Assembly: GCA_043806395.1 (NCBI GenBank)
Contig: JAZDHC010000303.1
Location: forward strand, 1-25,880
Direction of reading: 5' to 3'
Source: CG2-30-40-21 sp043806395
GTDB lineage: Bacteria; UBA9089; CG2-30-40-21
Length of the DNA: 25,880 nucleotides
Under the pieces are notes generated by a model, which searched no databases, had not been told where the DNA came from, and saw only the letters and a list, made by a program, of their open reading frames with translations. Below are positions 21,513 through 25,880 of the stretch, piece by piece (the stretch's first letter is position 1; every line of letters begins with the position of its first letter). Position numbers and translations under genes: made by a program.

Positions 21513-21545
21513 AATAGGTCATATAGGACTTATTGGACTTATTGG
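21513..21545. repeat. 9-bp-period repeat GGACTTATT in the rpsM-rpsK spacer
   Basis: ATAGGTCATATAGGACTTAT is followed by TGGACTTATTGG. The units ACTTATTGG and ACTTATTGG are tandem, and the preceding unit is a variant. The end of the array donates bases to the rpsK ribosome binding site (ATTGGAGG). It is the same family as the array after rpsK. Confidence 0.55.
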
Positions 21546-21553
21546 AGGATTTA

Positions 21554-21952
21554 ATGGCAACTAAGGGAAAAACTAAAAAAGTTGGAAAGAAAAAGGAAAA
21601 AAAGAATATTGGCAGCGGAAATGTCTTTATTCAGTCTACATTTAACAATACGATTGTAACTGTAACTGATAGGATAGGTAATGTTGTTTCCTGGGCAAGC
21701 AGTGGTACGGTTGGGTTTAAGGGGACAAAAAAGGGGACACCCTTTGCTGCTCAAATGGCTGCAAGTCAGGCGGCAAAGTCAGCAAATGATTGTGGGGTAA
21801 AAGATGTCTCTGTGTATGTTAATGGTCCTGGATCTGGAAGGGAATCTGCTATTCGTGCCCTTCAGGCATCTGGATTGGATATTAAATTGATTAAAGATGT
21901 AACCCCAATTCCTCATAATGGATGCAGACCACCGAAGAGAAGAAGAGTCTAA
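21554..21952 (+). CDS. rpsK: 30S ribosomal protein S11
   Basis: S11 lies on the platform near the E site and the Shine-Dalgarno helix. From ATG 21554 (MATKGKTKKVGKKKEKK) it has 132 residues, with GGAGG 5 bp upstream. A lysine-rich N-terminal tail of about 20 residues precedes the core (GNVFIQSTFNNTIVTVTDRIG, SSGTVGFKGTKKGTPFAAQ), and the DVTPIPHNGCRPPKRRRV end is diagnostic. Confidence 0.97.
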   Translation: MATKGKTKKVGKKKEKKNIGSGNVFIQSTFNNTIVTVTDRIGNVVSWASSGTVGFKGTKKGTPFAAQMAASQAAKSANDCGVKDVSVYVNGPGSGRESAIRALQASGLDIKLIKDVTPIPHNGCRPPKRRRV

Positions 21953-21982
21953 GTCTTATAGGACTTATAGGACATATTATAG
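21952..21982. repeat. 9-bp-period repeat CTTATAGGA in the rpsK-rpsD spacer
   Basis: Starting just at the rpsK stop codon: GTCTTATAGGACTTATAGG, then ACATATTATAG, a tandem of CTTATAGGA units at 9-bp spacing. It shares its unit with the rpsM-rpsK array and, in opposite orientation, with the rpsJ-rplC spacer element. Confidence 0.6.
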
Positions 21983-21998
21983 TAAGGAGTGAAATGTT

Positions 21999-22622
21999 AT
22001 GGCACGATATACAGGACCAAGTTGTAAACTTTGTCGCCGAGCACAGAAAAAGCTTTTCTTAAAGGGTTCAAGATGTGTGACTGAAAAGTGTGCTGTTTTA
22101 AGAAAGAATTATCCCCCTGGATTGAAGGGACAAGAGAGCAAGATAAAGGTATCGGATTATGGTCTTCAACTTCGGGAGAAGCAGAATGCCAGAGCAATTT
22201 ATGGCATATTAGAGGGGCAATTCAGGTTATACTTTGCTACTGCGGCCAGGCAAAAAGGGATTACTGGTGATAACCTTCTTGTTTTACTTGAAAGACGGTT
22301 GGATAATGTAATCTTTCGGGCAGGCTGGGCAGAATCCCGTGCTCAGAGTAGGCAGTTTGTAAGGCATAATCATGTACTGATTAATGGAAGAAGGGTAAAT
22401 ATTCCCTCATGTCTTGTTAATGAGGGGGATGTAGTTTCTGTTAAAGAGAAAAGTAGAGAGTTGTTGGTTGGGGACAAGGTAAAAAATCCTGTTAATAAGA
22501 TGCCTATCTGGTTAAAGCTTAATAGTGACCATGCGGCGGCTCAAGTGCTGCGCATTCCAAAGAGAGAAGATATTGATACAGAGATTAATGAGAATTTGAT
22601 TGTTGCATTGTATTCTAAGTAG
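21999..22622 (+). CDS. rpsD: 30S ribosomal protein S4, zinc-cysteine type
   Basis: S4 is a primary assembly protein and binds the 5' domain of 16S rRNA; in E. coli it represses the alpha operon. The 207 residues keep the N-terminal zinc ligands C9, C12, C26 and C31 of the C+ type, then the central LREKQNARAIYGILEGQFRLYF and an S4 RNA-binding domain (RLDNVIFRAGWAESRAQSRQFVRHNHVLING). ATG 21999 follows AAGGAG. It is complete and ordinary. Confidence 0.97.
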   Translation: MARYTGPSCKLCRRAQKKLFLKGSRCVTEKCAVLRKNYPPGLKGQESKIKVSDYGLQLREKQNARAIYGILEGQFRLYFATAARQKGITGDNLLVLLERRLDNVIFRAGWAESRAQSRQFVRHNHVLINGRRVNIPSCLVNEGDVVSVKEKSRELLVGDKVKNPVNKMPIWLKLNSDHAAAQVLRIPKREDIDTEINENLIVALYSK

Positions 22623-22643
22623 GGACAGGGTTTATCCCTGTCC
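22623..22643 (+). other. GGACAGGG hairpin in the rpsD-rpoA spacer
   Basis: GGACAGGG (22623-22630) pairs perfectly with CCCTGTCC (22636-22643) around a TTTAT loop, one base after the rpsD stop. No T run follows and rpoA continues the operon, so a processing or stability role, or a REP-like repeat, is more likely than a terminator. A similar GGACAG/CTGTCC stem closes the window at 25837-25880. Confidence 0.55.
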
Positions 22644-22678
22644 GATAGAGGAATAGGACTTTAAGGAGGTTTGATTAC

Positions 22679-23683
22679 ATGGGTGCTAGGTGTGGAATAA
22701 GAGATTTGCAGAGGCCTAAAAATGTGAGGTGGGAAGAGGAAACTTTAACTAACACCTATGGGAAATGTATTGCAGAACCATTTGAACCAGGGATTGCAAC
22801 TACAGTGGGAAATACACTGAGAAGGATGCTTCTTTCTTATATCGAAGGAGCAGCAGTTACTTCGATAAAAATAGAGGGTGCACTTCATGAATTTTCTACG
22901 GTGACAGGAATGAAAGAAGATGTTATGGATCTTTTGATGAATGTAAAGCAGTTATGCTTAAGGGTTCAAAAAGATTCTTCGAGTAAACACATTTTCTTGA
23001 ATGTTGAGGGGGAAAGGGATGTAACAGCTGCGGATATTGAATGTCCTTCGGGCATAGAGGTAATTAATAAGGATTTACATCTGGCTACACTTGATACGGA
23101 TGGAAAACTTCAAATAGATATGGAAGTAGATAATGGATATGGATATGTGCTTGCCCATGATAATAAGAGGGATGGATTGCCTGTGGGCACGATTATCTTA
23201 GATTCATTTTTTTCTCCAGTGATTAAGGTTGCCTATAAGGTTGAAGGTGTCAGGGTTGGTCAGGTGACCAATTATGAGAAATTAATAATAGATGTCTGGA
23301 CAAATGGGGCAATTATTCCTCAAGATGCAATGGCTTATGCGGCTAAGATACTAAAGGATCATCTGGCTATATTTATAAACTTTTCTGAGGTTGAGGAAAA
23401 AGAGATTGAGGATGATGTTGATAGGGAAGAGGAAAGGATAAAGGCATTGTTGCGGATGACTGTAGAGGAATTGGAGCTTTCTGTGCGGTCTGCAAATTGT
23501 CTTAAAAGCTCGGAACTCAATACTATTGGGGAGCTGATTACTAAAACAGAACAGGAAATGCTTAAGACAAGAAACTTTGGGAAAAAATCTTTAACCGAGA
23601 TTAAAGAGAAATTGAGGATGTATAATCTTACACTTGGGATGAAAGAGTATCTTCCTTTAATGGAAAAATTGAACGAAGAGTAG
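22679..23683 (+). CDS. rpoA: DNA-directed RNA polymerase subunit alpha
   Basis: Alpha starts polymerase assembly and, through its C-terminal domain, contacts UP elements and activators. The 334 residues contain the N-terminal dimerisation domain (FEPGIATTVGNTLRRMLLSYIEGAAVTSIKIEGALHEF) and, after a charged linker near 240-258, the C-terminal domain with the helix-hairpin-helix SELNTIGELITKTEQEMLKTRNFGKKSLTEIKEKL. AAGGAGGT 8 bp before ATG 22679 is a near-perfect ribosome binding site. The A/T-rich tract upstream of the superoperon promoter would be a natural partner for this domain. Confidence 0.97.
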   Translation: MGARCGIRDLQRPKNVRWEEETLTNTYGKCIAEPFEPGIATTVGNTLRRMLLSYIEGAAVTSIKIEGALHEFSTVTGMKEDVMDLLMNVKQLCLRVQKDSSSKHIFLNVEGERDVTAADIECPSGIEVINKDLHLATLDTDGKLQIDMEVDNGYGYVLAHDNKRDGLPVGTIILDSFFSPVIKVAYKVEGVRVGQVTNYEKLIIDVWTNGAIIPQDAMAYAAKILKDHLAIFINFSEVEEKEIEDDVDREEERIKALLRMTVEELELSVRSANCLKSSELNTIGELITKTEQEMLKTRNFGKKSLTEIKEKLRMYNLTLGMKEYLPLMEKLNEE

Positions 23684-23694
23684 AGGGGATAAAT

Positions 23695-24048
23695 ATGCGA
23701 CACTTAAATTCAATAGCAAGATTAAGCAGAACGGCATCTGAACGCAAGGCATTGCTTAATAATATTGTTACAGAACTTTTCAGACATGGAAAGATAAAAA
23801 CTACTCTGGCTAAGGCAAAGGCCATGGTAAGATTGGTAGATAAACTCATTACCTTTGCTAAACGCGGAGATTTACACGCCAGACGAATAGTACTTACCTA
23901 TGTCAAGGATGCTGGTATAGTGAAAAAACTGTTTGAGATAATTGCACCAAGATTTCAAGCACATCCGGGTGGTTATACTCGAATTATTAAGATTGGTACA
24001 CGAATGGGGGACGCTGCAAACATGGCGGTTATTGAGTTGGTAGAATGA
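23695..24048 (+). CDS. rplQ: 50S ribosomal protein L17
   Basis: L17 lies near the tunnel exit. The 117 residues carry SIARLSRTASERKALLNNIVTELF, HGKIKTTLAKAKAMVRLVDKLITFAKRGDLHARR and the C-terminal PGGYTRIIKIGTRMGDAANMAVIELVE. The start is ATG 23695 after GAGGGGAT. It is the last gene of the superoperon and is followed 22 bp later by a strong terminator. Confidence 0.97.
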   Translation: MRHLNSIARLSRTASERKALLNNIVTELFRHGKIKTTLAKAKAMVRLVDKLITFAKRGDLHARRIVLTYVKDAGIVKKLFEIIAPRFQAHPGGYTRIIKIGTRMGDAANMAVIELVE

Positions 24049-24070
24049 TTTGTATGATTACACAGCCATC

Positions 24071-24105
24071 AAAGCAGGGAATAGTTGTATTTCCCTGCTT
24101 TTTTT
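24071..24105 (+). terminator. Rho-independent terminator of the superoperon
   Basis: AAAGCAGGGAA (24071-24081) pairs perfectly with TTCCCTGCTTT (24091-24101) around a 9-nt loop, with a T run over 24099-24105. It is an 11-bp stem located directly after rplQ. It is the only strong terminator seen between rpsL and the end of the operon. Confidence 0.88.
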
Positions 24106-24142
24106 GTGTCTGCTATAAAAAGGCACAAAAGCACAGAGAAGA

Positions 24143-24180
24143 ACAACCCCCTAACCCCCTTTGATAAGGGGGAATTAGGG
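24143..24180 (-). repeat. Dispersed G/C-run repeat, copy 2 (inverted)
   Basis: On the minus strand this unit begins CCCTAATTCCCCCTTATC and ends AAAGGGGGTTAGGGGGTTGT. It matches 1998-2034 with two mismatches in 37 bp. The two copies face opposite ways and flank the 22-kb superoperon. Confidence 0.7.
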
Positions 24181-24186
24181 AAAGGG

Positions 24187-24363
24187 GTAATTGCTCAATA
24201 AAGTGTGGAATTCTCTCAGGCGCTGCTACTAAATGTGTACGAGGGAGATTTGCCACTAAGACACCAAGAAACCACTAAGAATATATTCCTTTGTGTCTTC
24301 CTTCGTGCCTTTGTGCCTTTGTGGCTAATCCCTTCCTCTTTTCACAAGATATTGAGCAATTAC
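24187..24363. repeat. 177-bp MITE-like element upstream of the aminotransferase gene
   Basis: GTAATTGCTCAATA (24187-24200) and its exact reverse complement TATTGAGCAATTAC (24350-24363) form perfect 14-bp terminal inverted repeats. Inside is a second imperfect palindrome, GCCACTAAGACACCAAGAAA near 24252 against TTTGTGCCTTTGTGGCTAAT near 24310. The motif GCCAC-AAG-CAC also occurs in the ends of the 13886-14030 element. A 64-codon open frame through it looks accidental. Together with the terminator and the copy-2 repeat, this accounts for the 331-bp gap between rplQ and the next gene. Confidence 0.7.
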
Positions 24364-24379
24364 AGAAAAGGAGTTATCT

Positions 24380-25567
24380 ATGAGTCTTATCGGGCATGAT
24401 AAACCAGTTCTTCTGGGCGGTAATCCAATTCTTAAACAACCTATCCCTATAGCCAGACCAACCCTGCCCGAGATGAGTGAGATACAGGATGAATTTTGTC
24501 AAATATATTCCTCCGAGATGGTGACTAATTCAAGTTTTGTTCAGAGGTTTGAAGAAAGGGTGGCAGACTATCTTGGAGTAAAAGAGGCGGTATGTGTTTC
24601 AAGCTGCACCTCTGGATTGATGTTGGTTATGAAGGCTCTTGAGCTTACTGGAGAGGTTATTTTACCGAGTTTTACCTTCTTTGCCTCGGGACATGCCCTG
24701 TTATGGAATAATCTTGTGCCTGTATTTGTTGATTGTTCACCATCTACCTATAATCTCAATCCAACGATTATTCAAAAACTTATAACGCCAGATACCACAG
24801 CCATAATGGCAGTCCATATATTTGGTAATCCTGTGGAGATTGAACCCATCCAGAGGATTGCTACAGATAATAACCTTAAACTTATTTTTGATTCTGCTCA
24901 TGCCATTGGAACAAGGTACAAGGGAAAACTTGTGGGCAGCTTTGGTGATGCTGAGGTGTTTTGCCTTAGCCCAACCAAGGTATTAACCGCTATTGAGGGT
25001 GGTATTATTACAACTAATGATCCCTTGTTGGCAAAAAAGCTGAGAATGGGCAGGGATTATGGGAATTCAGGTAATTATGATTGCGAATTCCTTGGATTAA
25101 GTGCCAGAATGGAGGAATTCAATGCATTGATAGGGCTCAAGGGATTAGAACGCATAGAGGAAATTGTTGCAAAAAGAAGCAGGCTGAAGGATATTTATCA
25201 GAGAAATATTTGTCAGATACCAGGTATTTTGTTTCAACAGATAGATGCAGGAAATACAAGCAGCTACAAGGATTTATCCATTATTATCAAGAAAGATGAG
25301 TTTGTATTAGATAGGGATCAATTAGCCTATGCCCTTGATATGGAAGGGATTACTACCAAAAAGTATTTTTATCCGCCACTTCATCAACAGAGCCTGTATA
25401 GCAGGTATCAACAACACCCTTTGCCAGCAACAGAATTCGTTTCAAGCAATATTCTTTGCCTGCCATTGTATTCCCATATGGAAGAGAAAATTGTGCAGGA
25501 TATATGTCAGGCTATTGGGAGGATATACGAGTATCGAGGGGAGATATTGCGGTTGTTGAGTGGTTAA
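24380..25567 (+). CDS. DegT/DnrJ/EryC1/StrS family PLP-dependent aminotransferase
   Basis: Members of this family transaminate keto sugars, or dehydrate them, for cell-surface polysaccharides and related compounds; the sugar substrate cannot be read here. From ATG 24380 (AAAAGGAG at 24366-24373) it has 395 residues. Fold type I landmarks are present: FEERVADYLGVKEAVCVSSCTSGLMLVMKAL near 51-81, the ILPSFTFFASGHALLWNNLVPVFVD strand, FDSAHAIG with Asp171 contacting the PLP pyridine nitrogen, and SPTKV with Lys200 as the likely Schiff-base lysine. The usual F-H-x-T-K reads L-S-P-T-K. It is co-directional with the ribosomal genes but separated by the terminator and a repeat element, so it is an independent unit. 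No partner genes are in view. Confidence 0.9.
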   Translation: MSLIGHDKPVLLGGNPILKQPIPIARPTLPEMSEIQDEFCQIYSSEMVTNSSFVQRFEERVADYLGVKEAVCVSSCTSGLMLVMKALELTGEVILPSFTFFASGHALLWNNLVPVFVDCSPSTYNLNPTIIQKLITPDTTAIMAVHIFGNPVEIEPIQRIATDNNLKLIFDSAHAIGTRYKGKLVGSFGDAEVFCLSPTKVLTAIEGGIITTNDPLLAKKLRMGRDYGNSGNYDCEFLGLSARMEEFNALIGLKGLERIEEIVAKRSRLKDIYQRNICQIPGILFQQIDAGNTSSYKDLSIIIKKDEFVLDRDQLAYALDMEGITTKKYFYPPLHQQSLYSRYQQHPLPATEFVSSNILCLPLYSHMEEKIVQDICQAIGRIYEYRGEILRLLSG

Positions 25568-25584
25568 GTGGAAAGTGATTAGTG

Positions 25585-25610
25585 TCTCAACAACTCTCAA
25601 GTGTTGGATA
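25585..25610. repeat. Imperfect palindrome after the aminotransferase
   Basis: CTCAACAACTCTCAAGTGTT is an imperfect palindrome (CAACAACT against AGTGTTG) 18 bp after the stop codon. It has no T run. It looks like another dispersed intergenic element; no second copy is present here. Confidence 0.3.
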
Positions 25611-25662
25611 AAGACGGGATAGTTTTGCAACCTCTTTCCTCTTTGTCATTTCGAACTACTGT

Positions 25663-25698
25663 GAGAAATCTTGTTGGCTTGCGAATTTAAGATCTCTC
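25663..25698. repeat. GAGAAATCTT / AAGATCTCTC inverted repeat
   Basis: GAGAAATCTT (25663-25672) and AAGATCTCTC (25689-25698) are complementary at nine of ten positions around a 16-bp loop, preceded by TGTCATTTCGAACTACTG. The whole resembles the intergenic GTCATTTCGA...GAGAAATC elements found repeatedly in several bacterial genomes. It is non-coding. Confidence 0.45.
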
Positions 25699-25765
25699 AG
25701 TCGACAGGCTGTTACGGAATAGGAATTTGGCATAAGATGCGTACAATATGTTGTCCGTATTTCGT

Positions 25766-25790
25766 AGGGACATCCCCTTGTGGGTGTCCG
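25766..25790. repeat. GGGACATCCCC / GGGTGTCC palindromic repeat
   Basis: GGACATCCC (25768-25776) is complementary to GGGTGTCC (25782-25789) with one bulge, around CTTGT. The GC-rich palindrome sits in otherwise AT-rich non-coding DNA. Nothing else resembling a gene is seen between 25568 and the window end. Confidence 0.45.
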
Positions 25791-25836
25791 TCTGTTGATT
25801 ATTCCGTTGCGTTTGTGACCATTTGATGCGTTTTAC

Positions 25837-25880
25837 GGACAGGGACGAGCCCCCTGCCTTCGCAGGGGCAGGCTCTGTCC
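25837..25880. repeat. GC-rich palindromic repeat at the right window edge
   Basis: GGACAGGGACGAGCCCCCTGC and, after CTTC, GCAGGGGCAGGCTCTGTCC form a long imperfect stem-loop. The outer GGACAG/CTGTCC arms match the hairpin core after rpsD. The element may continue past the window. Confidence 0.5.

Noticed and set aside
16141..21982. CRISPR array suggested by repeated short units
   Set aside because: The units are 9 bp, immediately tandem and without spacers; no cas genes are present.
22623..22643. Terminator between rpsD and rpoA
   Set aside because: The hairpin is perfect but has no T run, and rpoA-rplQ have no clear promoter of their own.
24205..24399. 64-codon open frame upstream of the aminotransferase
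   Set aside because: It runs through the palindromic element and into the aminotransferase start, has no ribosome binding site, and its composition reflects the repeat.

Overview
This window is a bacterial chromosome segment dominated by one uninterrupted run of translation and transcription genes. They are fused in the order str, S10, spc, alpha: rpsL-rpsG-(two unknown genes)-fusA-tuf-rpsJ-rplC-rplD-rplW-rplB-rpsS-rplV-(unknown membrane gene)-rpsC-rplP-rpmC-rpsQ-rplN-rplX-rplE-rpsN-rpsH-rplF-rplR-rpsE-rpmD-rplO-secY-adk-map-infA-rpmJ-rpsM-rpsK-rpsD-rpoA-rplQ. All are on the + strand from about 2.4 kb to 24.1 kb. The DNA is AT-rich. S14 is the short zinc form, S4 and L24 keep zinc cysteines, adenylate kinase has a four-cysteine lid, and EF-Tu carries a cysteine-rich loop. 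With the many small dispersed repeats, this suggests an uncultured, probably anaerobic, non-proteobacterial lineage (a candidate phylum). That placement is inference; no rRNA gene is present to settle it.

Left flank (1-2388): debris. There is an unrecognised C-terminal fragment, then the promoter and first codons of a REP-associated (IS200-like) transposase pointing left. After that comes a PKD/carboxypeptidase-regulatory-like extracellular protein that has lost its beginning and appears to end inside repeat DNA. A perfect consensus sigma-70 promoter (2389-2417) then drives the ribosomal superoperon through a leader of about 245 nt. That leader contains a canonical Rho-independent terminator (2582-2605) before rpsL, which points to attenuation control.

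Core (2671-24048): genes are tightly packed, with several translational overlaps (rplD/rplW, rpsC/rplP, rpsH/rplF, rpmD/rplO, rplO/secY, infA/rpmJ). Together they encode ribosomal subunits, both GTPase elongation factors, IF1, the SecY channel, adenylate kinase, methionine aminopeptidase and the RNA polymerase alpha subunit. Three genes do not belong to the usual set: two unrecognised soluble proteins between rpsG and fusA, and a 72-residue two-helix membrane protein between rplV and rpsC. Most spacers longer than about 50 bp hold a small palindrome or a 9-bp-period tandem repeat, so the spacers of this operon seem to have been colonised by several unrelated miniature elements.

Right flank (24049-25880): a strong terminator closes the superoperon. 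Two more repeat elements follow, then a DegT/DnrJ/EryC1-type PLP aminotransferase, then more palindromic repeats to the window edge.

The best candidates for something undescribed are the rpsG-fusA gene pair, the small membrane protein in the S10 region and the attenuator-bearing leader. The repeat load and the transposase relic are the main structural oddities. No rRNA, tRNA, CRISPR array or complete mobile element was seen.
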